DNA of 43,315 bases from Candidatus Desantisbacteria bacterium CG1_02_49_89 (lineage in GTDB: Bacteria > Desantisbacteria > UBA1551): the NCBI GenBank assembly GCA_001871075.1, contig MNUP01000128.1:1-43315 (forward strand), given 5' to 3'. Under the pieces are notes generated by a model that saw only the letters and a list, made by a program, of their open reading frames with translations, was not told where the DNA came from and searched no databases. Positions 23,426 to 31,363 of the stretch are shown piece by piece; within the stretch, counting starts at the first letter, position 1, and each line of letters begins with the position of its first letter. The translations under genes were made by a program, and so were the position numbers.

Positions 23426-24427
23426 CTATTTATATTCAGGTTCCTTTATTGTTTCTAAAAGTTTGTCGATGATGGAATCAGAGGTGATGCCGTCCGCCTC
23501 GGCGTTGAAGTTCGCTATGATGCGGTGCCGCAGGGCCGAGTGGGCGACTGCCTGGACGTCCTTGCAGCTGATATTGCACCTTCCCTCCATGATCGCGCGG
23601 GCTTTCGCCCCGATAACAAGGCACTGCGCCGCCCTTGGGCCGGCTCCCCAGCTTACCCACTTTTTCACGAAATCAGGGCAGTCCGGCTGGTTGGGCCGGG
23701 TTGAACGGGTTATCGCAAGAGTATAGTTGACAACGTGCTCTGAAACGGGAAGCTTGCGCACGAGTTTCTGCATGCGCAATATCTCCTCCCCTTTCATGAC
23801 AACGTCCAGCTCGGTCACGTCCTCGCTTGTGGTAGCGGTTATTATCTTCCTCTCGTCTGCTTCAGACGGGTAATCAATTTTTATGTTGAACATGAACCTG
23901 TCCAGCTGGGCTTCAGGCAGAGGATAGGTGCCTTCCTGCTCAATGGGGTTCTGGGTCGCGAGCACGAAGAACGGCTCCTGGATCGGGTACGTGACGCCGC
24001 CGACAGTGACGCGGTATTCCTGCATAGCCTCAAGAAGCGCTGCCTGGGTTTTCGGCGGGGTCCTGTTTATTTCGTCAGCCAGGAGCACGTTGGCGAAAAC
24101 CGGGCCCTGTATGAAACGGTAACTGCGCTTTCCGGTTGAGCGGTCCTCCTCGATGACCTCTGTGCCGGTTATGTCTGACGGCATCAGGTCAGGAGTGAAC
24201 TGTATGCGGTTGAACTTCAGGTTCATCACCCGCGCTATGGTGCGCACCAGCAGGGTTTTGGCAAGCCCGGGCACCCCGACAACAAGGCAGTGGCCGCGCG
24301 AAAAAAGCCCTATGAGCATCTCCTCAACAACCTCTTTCTGGCCGATGATGACCTTTGAGATCTCCTTCAGCATTTTCTCTTTCGCCTGCTTTACTTCCTC
24401 GACGATCTTTGCCTCGCTGTCAACCAT
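23426..24427 (-). CDS. MoxR-type AAA+ ATPase
   Basis: 333 residues from the ATG at 24425-24427 with GGAGG 5 nt upstream. The Walker A variant GVPGLAKT (51-58) is typical of MoxR proteins. Walker B is LLADE (115-119) followed by INRTPPKTQAALLEAMQE. Sensor 1 is ATQNPIEQEGTYPLPEAQLD. MoxR ATPases act as chaperones for assembly or activation of VWA-containing complexes. Here it heads a series of DUF58, BatA-like VWA, second VWA and DUF4175 genes. Ends in TAG. Confidence 0.95.
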   Translation of the reverse strand: MVDSEAKIVEEVKQAKEKMLKEISKVIIGQKEVVEEMLIGLFSRGHCLVVGVPGLAKTLLVRTIARVMNLKFNRIQFTPDLMPSDITGTEVIEEDRSTGKRSYRFIQGPVFANVLLADEINRTPPKTQAALLEAMQEYRVTVGGVTYPIQEPFFVLATQNPIEQEGTYPLPEAQLDRFMFNIKIDYPSEADERKIITATTSEDVTELDVVMKGEEILRMQKLVRKLPVSEHVVNYTLAITRSTRPNQPDCPDFVKKWVSWGAGPRAAQCLVIGAKARAIMEGRCNISCKDVQAVAHSALRHRIIANFNAEADGITSDSIIDKLLETIKEPEYK

Positions 24428-24431
24428 TTAA

Positions 24432-24560
24432 CCTCCGAAAATCAATTATGAGTTATGAATTATGAATTATGAGTGAAGGAATCAGGGCTTTTGCCCTGAA
24501 TTGAAATAAAAATCCTTGCTGTTGATTCATAATTCATAAATCATAATTCATAATTATATT
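24432..24560. repeat. AATTATGAGTTATGAATTAT repeat and hairpin
   Basis: AATTATGA-type words on the left and their complement on the right (TTCATAATTCATAA) form a long imperfect inverted repeat with a CAGGGCTTTTGCCCTG hairpin inside. The same type of block occurs at 35590-35710 and 40290-40330. Confidence 0.7.
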
Positions 24561-24562
24561 TA

Positions 24563-25138
24563 TTATTTAATTTCTAAGGAAATATTGTCGAACCAGACGA
24601 TGCCGGCAGGATAGCAGCCGTACAGAATGACCCGCGCCTCTTTTATGCTCTCCTTGGGTATGGGAAAATCGGTTTCAAAGTGCTTCCACTCTCCCTCTTC
24701 CTCTTTCTTAAACTCGCAGTCAATCTGGAACTGGAACACCAACAGCTTCCCTTTTTCAGGGTCGTCTTTGTAGCCTTTTACGAAAACAAGGACGTATGGG
24801 ATCCTGCCCTTGGTCTTGCCCTCGGCGCGCACGTCAGCTGAAACAATGTATTTTTTGCCGAACTGCACGGGTATGAGGTCGGACTCAAAACCGAAACCTT
24901 CGATGGAGGCTATTGATTCGAATTCCGCGGCCTTCTCGTTCATCAGGAATTTTAAGCTACGGCCGCTCTTTGATATCTTGCTGTCAAATACAACATTCTT
25001 ACCCCATTGCACCTTCCCCTTCACGTCGCCTATGGTATTGACATGCCAGAATGCGGGAGAATCCTTGCCGTCCTCAAAACTACCGTTGGAAAGCAAGCTT
25101 GCCGCCGCAACCAGAATAATAAAGGCATTACCGATCAT
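24563..25138 (-). CDS. Exported CBM4_9/galactose-binding-like protein
   Basis: 191 residues from the ATG at 25136-25138 with GGGAG upstream. A short hydrophobic N-terminus (GNAFIILVAAASLLS) is likely a signal peptide or lipid-free anchor. The mature protein is a single jelly-roll domain: LLSNGSFEDGKDSPAFWHVN, then SKSGRSLKFL, KKYIVSADVRAEG and VWFDNISLEIK, the usual start and end of carbohydrate-binding CBM4_9 folds. No catalytic domain is present. It lies directly upstream of moxR in the transcription direction and may be an envelope component, but this is inference. Confidence 0.75.
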   Translation of the reverse strand: MIGNAFIILVAAASLLSNGSFEDGKDSPAFWHVNTIGDVKGKVQWGKNVVFDSKISKSGRSLKFLMNEKAAEFESIASIEGFGFESDLIPVQFGKKYIVSADVRAEGKTKGRIPYVLVFVKGYKDDPEKGKLLVFQFQIDCEFKKEEEGEWKHFETDFPIPKESIKEARVILYGCYPAGIVWFDNISLEIK

Positions 25139-25159
25139 AGAAGCTCCCGAAAACTAGAA

Positions 25160-25388
25160 TAGCCACTGAGTACCACTGAGTTCACTGAGTTGCTTTGTAA
25201 ACTACGTAAACTATGTAAACTTTATAAACTGTCTTTTGACCACGGAGGCACGGTCGCCCCTACGGCGACCCGCCGATGAGGCGGGAGACTACCTTATTGA
25301 TCTTTGGCTTTAAACTAATGACAAATGACTAATGACTGCCCTTTAACCACGAATTAACACGAATTTCCACGAATTATTAACTAGAGCC
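25160..25388 (+). repeat. Composite ACTGAGTT/AACCACGAATT repeat
   Basis: ACCACTGAGTTCACTGAG, GTAAACTATGTAAACTTTAT, ACCACGGAGGCACGG, TTTGGCTTTAAACTAATGAC, then AACCACGAATTAACACGAAT. The block order is the same as in the copies at 25610, 41015 and 42046. Confidence 0.8.
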
Positions 25389-25606
25389 TGGCAACTAATT
25401 CATATACCGAGGGGAAAACCATAGCAAAACATTCAATTTACCCCCATTTTAAGGCTCTTTTAGGCTGTTTTTGGGGGTAAATCTGAAGTATTAGTTGCCA
25501 CTTACCCCCATAGCCTCTCCGACGAGAACTTTTCATACACATATTTGAACACAATAGCAATTAATATATTACCGTCGGAAGATATTTTGAATTGCTGTTA
25601 GTTGCC
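25389..25606. repeat. Interlocked palindromic element, TGGCAACTAAT ends
   Basis: TGGCAACTAAT (25389-25399) is inverted at 25490-25500 and again at 25597-25606. TTTACCCCCA (25437-25446) pairs with TGGGGGTAAA (25472-25481). In the right half TCCGACG (25517-25523) pairs with CGTCGGA (25573-25579), and AGCAATT (25556-25562) pairs with AATTGCT (25590-25596) in an interlaced, pseudoknot-like order. Unlike its neighbours it is not one of the dispersed repeats seen elsewhere in the window. No reading frame of note. Confidence 0.65.
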
Positions 25607-25609
25607 ACA

Positions 25610-25841
25610 CTCAACTATATAAACTGCGTTAACTTTATAAACTGCATTTTGACCACGAAAACACGAAACCTTCGGTCAGCCACGGATGTTCACGGATAAA
25701 TTTTTGGCTTTAAACTAATGACGAATGATTAATGACAAAAGACTGCTTTGCAACCACGAATTAACACGAATTTCCACGAATTACAAACTTTGTAAACTTG
25801 TAAACTATGTAAACTTTATAAACTTCTTAGTAGGCTGTGGA
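25610..25841 (+). repeat. Composite AACCACGAATT repeat
   Basis: GTTAACTTTATAAACTGC, ACCACGAAAACACGAAA, TTTGGCTTTAAACTAATGAC, AACCACGAATTAACACGAAT and GTAAACTATGTAAACTTTAT blocks. It ends in GGACTATGGACCGTGGACTG words that enter the next gene. Confidence 0.8.
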
Positions 25842-28013
25842 CTATGGACCGTGGACTGTGGACTTCAGTTTATTAAAGTAGGCGCGCTGAAGCAGATTCG
25901 CAACTGTCCGCTCGCCTTCGGACGGGAAATAGAATGTCTTTTCGTTCAGCAATTCTATGGCTTTATCCGGGTCTTTCTTCAGATACCACCTGGCAAGCCG
26001 TTTTCTTATGAATTCGTTGTTCTTCAGGGCGATGGGCACGCTGTTCAGGATCTTCAGAGCAACCTTTCGATCCTTTGTCGTCCTGCAAAGGTCGTCAAAC
26101 TCATCGAACGTCTGAAGCCCCGTTCCGCCGCCGAGGGAAAGAGCCCTGCGATAATATCTTTTGGCTTCGCTCTTGTTCCCCTTCCATCTCCACAGCGCGT
26201 AACCGATGTTGCGTAAAAGCACGGGATCATTGTTTCCCAGTTTCTCCGATGTCTTCCATTCTTTTAGTGCTTCTTCAGGCCTGCCCTTAGAATAAAGAAG
26301 GCTGCCCAGATAATAACGCGCCATGCGGCATTTCGGGCCTGCGGTTTTGCAGGCTTTCCTGAGGATCTCTATCTCTTCTGTCCTGTGCGGGAATACGAAA
26401 TCAGATTTCATTTTCTCAGCCAGTTCATAATAAACAAGAGCGGCGTCTTTGTTGTCGGTTATAGATCCGAGGTAATAATACGCCATCGGGTTAACGCCTA
26501 TTTTTGTCCCGCATTTCATCACATATTCAAGCAGGAGATACCGCGCCATGCTGTATTCTTTCGCGTTCAGGCGCCTTGAAGCGAGCTCAAGATAGAGCTC
26601 GGCAGAGGGATCGATGCCCGGAGCACAGAGATCTTTCGGGTCGTTCCAAAGAAAACGACCTTTAGAGACTTTTTTGACACTGATCTGACACAGATAATGC
26701 TTTGCCTCTTTATTACTTCTATCTTTCTGAAGACAAGCTTTAAACATATTTTTGGCTTTTTTAAACAGCCCCTGCTTAAGATATATAATACCAAGCCACA
26801 GCAGGAGCTGCGCCGGATTCTTGGGGTCCTTCCTCAACGCTTTCCTGAATTTCGCCTCGGCATCCCCGTCACAACCAAGCCTGTAATCCTTCACGCCTTC
26901 CTCAAACAGGTCTATTTTCTTCCGGGCAGGAGGCTTCGGCGCAGGCATTTTCTTCTTTTTCCTGGCGCGCTTCATTGCTTTAATATAATAATTCTGCATT
27001 TCCCTTACAATGGGTTTTGGAGCGCCCCAGAACGGGTACCACTTTTCCTTCCAGGAGATCGTCTGCCCGGGCCGGATAAGCCCGGTTTCGTGCTGGGTCT
27101 CAAACATGCCGCTCTGCATCTCGATGTAAAGGGTGTGGTCTTCGCTGAGCCGGTCCTTCCAGGTGTTATTGTCATCCGACCTGCCCCAGGTGAAGATCTT
27201 CCTGCCCCTGCATTTCCTGCGGTCAGCGACGTTCACGACCCCGGCTTCGCGCTGGTGGTCGTAAACCGCGAACCAGTCCTTCTCTATGCCCAGGGCGTAG
27301 GTATCAGACGGGTGGATGTAGTTCCGTATCCAGCTCATGTCAATGCCGTGGTTAAAGGGAAAATCTATTTTGCCTGCCCAGCCTATACGTATTTTTTTCG
27401 CGGGATAAAAGATCTGGACGTAATCGTTGCACGGAAGAGCGGTGTTGGTCCAGAAATAGCTTGGCGCGGGAAAAGGGGTGGGATTGTTTATCTTTATCTC
27501 TGTTTCAAAGAACGGCTTATTGGGACGCAGGGTTATTTTCGCCTGCCATTCTGTGCGGAAGTTGCGCTCTATGTCGCCAACCGTAACGCTGGCGCCGGCC
27601 GCGGACTTTTCAACGCGCAGGCAGTTAAGAGGGGACATAGTTGTGACCGAATGGCCGATGATCGCGGAGTTGAACTCCACTCCCCCGCATATCCAGGCGC
27701 CGCGTATGGCGATAAGGGCGGGCTTTATGGCGCCTGGGTTGTAGAACATCTCCTCGTTCTTCTTTTTGTCGAAAACCGAGTAGATCCTACCCCCAAGCTG
27801 CGGCAGCATGGTTATTTTCAAATATTTGTTTTCAATAATTAATGCCCTGAATGTTTTTGTTGCTTTTATTCTTGTAAGGTTTCCCTGGTAGGTATAGGGA
27901 TATACACTGCGGTTGTTCAGTCCGTGGCCGCAAAAGGCGGGTTCTTTATAATCCTCCCGCATCTTGTATGCGGGCAAGGTAAGATTTGTCTCGTATAACT
28001 TAACGCTTTCCAT
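25842..28013 (-). CDS. DUF5107 and TPR protein
   Basis: 723 residues. The N-terminal half (about 1-340) is a DUF5107/galactose-mutarotase-like beta-sandwich: LIIENKYLKITMLPQLGGRI, then ICGGVEFNSAIIGHS and ETGLIRPGQTISWKEKWYPF. A basic Pro/Lys linker (KKKKMPAPKPPARKK) joins it to a TPR superhelix (about 370-715) with repeats such as DAEAKFRKALRKDPKNPAQL and GRPEEALKEWKTSEKLGNND. The family is often found near sugar-metabolism genes; no enzymatic role is shown. There is no signal peptide. The last six residues (STVHGP) and the TAG stop come from a GTCCACAGTCCACGG repeat, so the native C-terminus may have been replaced. No clear ribosome site at the ATG. Confidence 0.8.
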   Translation of the reverse strand: MESVKLYETNLTLPAYKMREDYKEPAFCGHGLNNRSVYPYTYQGNLTRIKATKTFRALIIENKYLKITMLPQLGGRIYSVFDKKKNEEMFYNPGAIKPALIAIRGAWICGGVEFNSAIIGHSVTTMSPLNCLRVEKSAAGASVTVGDIERNFRTEWQAKITLRPNKPFFETEIKINNPTPFPAPSYFWTNTALPCNDYVQIFYPAKKIRIGWAGKIDFPFNHGIDMSWIRNYIHPSDTYALGIEKDWFAVYDHQREAGVVNVADRRKCRGRKIFTWGRSDDNNTWKDRLSEDHTLYIEMQSGMFETQHETGLIRPGQTISWKEKWYPFWGAPKPIVREMQNYYIKAMKRARKKKKMPAPKPPARKKIDLFEEGVKDYRLGCDGDAEAKFRKALRKDPKNPAQLLLWLGIIYLKQGLFKKAKNMFKACLQKDRSNKEAKHYLCQISVKKVSKGRFLWNDPKDLCAPGIDPSAELYLELASRRLNAKEYSMARYLLLEYVMKCGTKIGVNPMAYYYLGSITDNKDAALVYYELAEKMKSDFVFPHRTEEIEILRKACKTAGPKCRMARYYLGSLLYSKGRPEEALKEWKTSEKLGNNDPVLLRNIGYALWRWKGNKSEAKRYYRRALSLGGGTGLQTFDEFDDLCRTTKDRKVALKILNSVPIALKNNEFIRKRLARWYLKKDPDKAIELLNEKTFYFPSEGERTVANLLQRAYFNKLKSTVHGP

Positions 28014-28252
28014 GGTTTATTCATCGGCCATTGGCCATTGGTCATTTGTAATTTGTTAAAAACTACTACTCATAAAACAACGGGGCTAAAGCCCCTACTC
28101 CGAAAATCAAAATACGCAAACCTAAAGGTTTGCCCTACGAAATATCAGGGCTGAAGCCCTGAGTTACGATAAAAATCCTTGCTGTTGCGTTGACACTTTA
28201 ATACGCTTTTAAACAAATGACTAATGACAAATGACTAATGACTGCATTTAAA
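28014..28252. repeat. Hairpin triad and AATGACTAATGAC block
   Basis: Three short hairpins in a row with different stems: GGGGCT/AGCCCC, AAACCT/AGGTTT and GGGCT/AGCCC, each followed by (T/C)CCTAC or GAGTTACG. CAAATGACTAATGACAAATG words end the gap. The same AATGACTAATGAC ending precedes the zinc dehydrogenase stop at 33690-33720. Confidence 0.8.
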
Positions 28253-29731
28253 TTAATGGGAAAGGGCAAAAACCACGGTGTTGATGCCGAGCCTGAGGCT
28301 GTCTTCGGGCATGACCGCGAGGCTGTAAGGCCGGACCTGCTCGTCCCACACAAGGCCGTAAGGGCTGTAAACAACCGCCGTGCCGCCCTCTATGTCTATG
28401 CCTTCCAGATACGGGGACGAAAAACCGGGACTGGCAAGCTCGACTTTCTGGGTGTAGGCGACCTTTTGTATCGTGTAGAATGAATCGAATATCGAATGGG
28501 ACGTTCCAAGGGCTTTCATTTCAAAGCCGGGAAGCACCCTTTTCATCTCCCGCTTGAAAGCGATGTCAAAATCCGCGCTGCCGCAGCAGGCATTGGCGAA
28601 CAGGAAACCGCCTTTTTTCAGGTAACTGGCAAGGTTGGAGATCTCCTGGGAGGTGAACTTGAAATCGTAATGGCCGGTCATGTAAAGGAACGGGTACGAG
28701 AAAAGGTCCGCGCTGGCAAGGTCAACCTTCACGCGGCGCAGTTTCGCGTCGCTTGAAGTACTTTCCTTCATTTTCTGGATGAACCTGGAAACGGCCCCGG
28801 CGTGGGGGTCCCAGTCACCGCCGTGCATTACCTGCGCGAAAATGAACTCGCCGCCCTTTTCCCTTTCAACGTCCTCGTAAACAGGGGTTTTGGTATACTG
28901 CTGGGCTGCCTGGTGGAACGCGAGGCAGTACGCCATAAGGTTTGTTCCGAGTTTCAGCGCGTCATCCGGCTCGATAAGGAACTCGGCAGTGGGGACTATA
29001 AGCTCGTCCCACCCGGCCGAAATATCCGCTTTGCTCAGGATGACCGCGGTGCGGCAACCCACGTTTATGCCTTCAAAATTGGGAGCTGCCTGGATAGCCG
29101 GAGCATCCGCTGCAGACTGGCCGGGTTCCGGCTTGCGGTAATTCACTTTCTCGATGGTGTAATAGGAGGCGTAGATCGGATGGTCAGGAGGCAGGACCAC
29201 CATAGGCCTGTCAGGAAGTATCTTCTGCATCTCGTCCTTGAAGGACGCGGAGAAAATAACGTTGCCGCAGCAGGCGTTGCCGATTATAGTGCCGCCGTTC
29301 GCGAGGTACTGGCGCATTTTCTCTATCTCGTCCGAGCTGAAACGGAAGCGCTGGTGGCCGGTGAAATACATCACGGGAAGGACTTTGGGATCGAACGAGA
29401 ATTCCTTCAAAGACATTTCGTTGGTCGTGTAGGAAATGTTCAGCCTGGGCGAAGCGTACGCGAGAAGCTGTTTGAGATCGGCTATGGTGCCGCGCCACTG
29501 CTCGCCTGTGCCGTATTTTACCTTGGTCGCCAGTGCCAGGGGCTGGGGCGGGCGTTTCTGCTCTGAGCGCCTCATAGGGACAACGGGAAGAGGCAGAGGG
29601 GGAAATCCCTCAGCCGCGCTGACCCTCTGGGGCTTTGCCGGGGGCGGAAGGCCGTGCACGGTGGGGTTTGCGGCGTACGCCGCAGAAACCACTGAACCGA
29701 ACAGCAAAAAACAAATCACAAAATGCTTCAT
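28253..29731 (-). CDS. Exported protein with two DUF4159 domains
   Basis: 492 residues from the ATG at 29729-29731 (AGAGG upstream). A signal peptide covers about residues 1-21 (HFVICFLLFGSVVSAAYA), followed by a Pro-rich segment. Two DUF4159 units follow in tandem. Unit 1 (about 70-290) has VMYFTGHQRFRFSSDEIEKM and GGTIIGNACCGNVIF. Unit 2 (about 300-492) has FLYMTGHYDFKFTSQEISNL and GGFLFANACCGSADF. Both keep the TGH, ACCG and FYTI/YYTI..V.Y motifs, so this is an internal duplication. DUF4159 proteins commonly accompany MoxR/DUF58/VWA/DUF4175 genes; the fold suggests a GATase-like non-catalytic domain. Role unknown. Confidence 0.85.
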   Translation of the reverse strand: MKHFVICFLLFGSVVSAAYAANPTVHGLPPPAKPQRVSAAEGFPPLPLPVVPMRRSEQKRPPQPLALATKVKYGTGEQWRGTIADLKQLLAYASPRLNISYTTNEMSLKEFSFDPKVLPVMYFTGHQRFRFSSDEIEKMRQYLANGGTIIGNACCGNVIFSASFKDEMQKILPDRPMVVLPPDHPIYASYYTIEKVNYRKPEPGQSAADAPAIQAAPNFEGINVGCRTAVILSKADISAGWDELIVPTAEFLIEPDDALKLGTNLMAYCLAFHQAAQQYTKTPVYEDVEREKGGEFIFAQVMHGGDWDPHAGAVSRFIQKMKESTSSDAKLRRVKVDLASADLFSYPFLYMTGHYDFKFTSQEISNLASYLKKGGFLFANACCGSADFDIAFKREMKRVLPGFEMKALGTSHSIFDSFYTIQKVAYTQKVELASPGFSSPYLEGIDIEGGTAVVYSPYGLVWDEQVRPYSLAVMPEDSLRLGINTVVFALSH

Positions 29732-29802
29732 ACTCACCTCTCTTAAACTATGAATTTAAAAATACCGTAACAACAGAGAACACAGAGTTTTAACCACGAA
29801 CT

Positions 29803-29872
29803 AGCCCCTGCGGGTTTCTGCGAAACCATAACGCTGGGGCCTACGAACCAGAACTGGGTCGATGGCTCTCCG
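29803..29872 (-). repeat. Structured palindromic repeat family H, copy 5
   Basis: Minus strand: GAGCCA pairs with TGGTTC, then GGCCCC..GGGGCT with an apical GGTTTC/GAAACC hairpin. Same layout as the other four copies. The remaining gap (29738-29976) has AACCACGAA, GCAAACCTAAAGGTTTGCCC and GTAAACTTTG words. Confidence 0.7.
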
Positions 29873-29976
29873 GCACGGATTAACACGGATTTAAAATGGA
29901 GCTGCCTTAACCTCGCAAACCTAAAGGTTTGCCCTACTAAACCTACCCTCTGTAAACTATGTAAACTTTGTAAACT

Positions 29977-31245
29977 TTAAAGTATGGATTTCGGGTTTTC
30001 AAGAGTTTCCTTTATCTTTTTCAGGAACTGGGCGCCAAGGGCGCCGTCCACTATCCTGTGGTCGCAGGACAAATTAAGCTTTACTATCTGGCGCACTACA
30101 ACCGCGTCGTTGACAACCGCCGGCCTTTTCTTTATCTCGCCGAACGCCAGTATCGTTGCCTGGGGCGGGTTGATTATCGCGTTGAAAACGTCCACTCCCA
30201 TGGTGCCGAGGTTCGAAAGCGTTATAGTGCCCCCTGAAAGCTCAGCGAGGCTGAGCTTGTTGTCGCGCGCCTTCTGGATAAGCTCCTTTGACTCCGGAGC
30301 AATCTGCAGGACGGTTTTCTTGTCGGCGTCCTTCAGCACAGGGACCACGAGCTCGAAAAGCTCTGTCTCAGCCCCGGACGAATCCTTGTACTTCCCGGTC
30401 CTTGAAACCGCGATACCGATATTAACTGCGGGATTAATAAGTATCCTGTCGCCAATGAACGAGCCGTTGACAACCGGCATCGCGCGCAGAGCGTTCGCCG
30501 CGGCCTTGATTATCAGGTCGTTATGCGAAAAAAACTGCTTTTCCTTTTTCATCTGCTCCCTTATCTCGCTGGCAACGGTCATATCCACCTCAACGGTCAG
30601 GTAGAAATGCGGGACCGTGAGCTTGGACTGCAGCATCCTCTCAGCGATTATCTTGCGTATGCCTGTGGCAGGTATCGTGACAGCGCCTTCGGGACCAGAA
30701 ACTTCCTCTTTGATCTTGTCCCGATGTAACATCGGGGCCGCTACAGGGCCTGCGCCCGCGGCACCTGCGACACCTGCGGCAAGCACGTCTTCCTTTTCTA
30801 TCCTTCCGCCCGGACCTGTGCCTTTTATATTCAATAGATTTATGCCTTTTTCCTCAGCAAGCCGCCTGGCAAGAGGTGATGCCTTGATCCTGTCACCTGC
30901 CGAAGGCGGAGCCGAAGGTGTCGAAGGCGTAGCCGCCGAAGGTACCGGGGCAGGAGCGGCCGGAATGGGTGCATCAGGAACTGATGCATCCGGAATAGAT
31001 TCATCCATCGAGGAGGCGATGTAACCTATGGTCTTCGTCACCTGCACCACATCCTCCTCCTTGACAAGCAGTTTCCTTATTATGCCGCTTTCAGGCGCTT
31101 CGACCTCGAAGTTCGCCTTGTCTGTCATGACCTCAAAAAGTATCTCCCCTTTCTCGACCTTCTCGCCTTCTTTCTTACGCCATTTGGAGATCGTTCCCTC
31201 TTCCATTGTTTCGCCCAGCTTGGGCAGCTTTATTTCGGTAACCAT
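29977..31245 (-). CDS. pdhC: 2-oxo acid dehydrogenase E2, dihydrolipoyl acyltransferase
   Basis: 422 residues from the ATG at 31243-31245 with GGAGGG 4 nt upstream. The lipoyl domain (1 to about 78) carries the lipoylated Lys in EVMTDKANFEVE (K43). An Ala/Pro linker is followed by the E1/E3-binding domain (about 128-165: ASPLARRLAEEKGINL, GTGPGGRIEKEDV). The catalytic domain has the active-site HxxxDG in SCDHRIVDGA (about 396-401) and FNAIINPPQATILAFGE. It transfers the acyl group from E1 to CoA. The second linker includes VAAPMLHRD, encoded by a CCCGATG/CATCGGG palindrome (30719-30745). The substrate could be pyruvate or acetoin; both use this architecture. Confidence 0.9.
   Translation of the reverse strand: MVTEIKLPKLGETMEEGTISKWRKKEGEKVEKGEILFEVMTDKANFEVEAPESGIIRKLLVKEEDVVQVTKTIGYIASSMDESIPDASVPDAPIPAAPAPVPSAATPSTPSAPPSAGDRIKASPLARRLAEEKGINLLNIKGTGPGGRIEKEDVLAAGVAGAAGAGPVAAPMLHRDKIKEEVSGPEGAVTIPATGIRKIIAERMLQSKLTVPHFYLTVEVDMTVASEIREQMKKEKQFFSHNDLIIKAAANALRAMPVVNGSFIGDRILINPAVNIGIAVSRTGKYKDSSGAETELFELVVPVLKDADKKTVLQIAPESKELIQKARDNKLSLAELSGGTITLSNLGTMGVDVFNAIINPPQATILAFGEIKKRPAVVNDAVVVRQIVKLNLSCDHRIVDGALGAQFLKKIKETLENPKSIL
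30719..30745 (-). repeat. In-frame palindromic repeat inside the E2 gene
   Basis: TGTAGCGGCCCCGATGTTAC and onward to ATCGGGAC on the minus strand. It matches the intergenic hairpin at 6102-6125 in stem and CGCTACA tail. It encodes part of the flexible linker between the binding and catalytic domains. Confidence 0.6.
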
Positions 31246-31363
31246 GTTTCCCTCCAAAAATTAGGTCAAAACTCAAAGGTCAAATCGCAAATCGCAAATC
31301 TATGGAATTTCAGCTTTGACCTTTGACCTTTGCGCTTTGAGTTTTGAGATATATTTATATTTT

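Noticed and set aside
26697-27842. Long plus-strand open frame of 381 codons, and similar ones at 31316-32389, 37082-38056, 28802-29566 and 3148-3759
   Set aside because: Each lies antisense to a well-supported gene with recognised motifs, has no family motif and no ribosome site; they arise from the base composition of the real genes.
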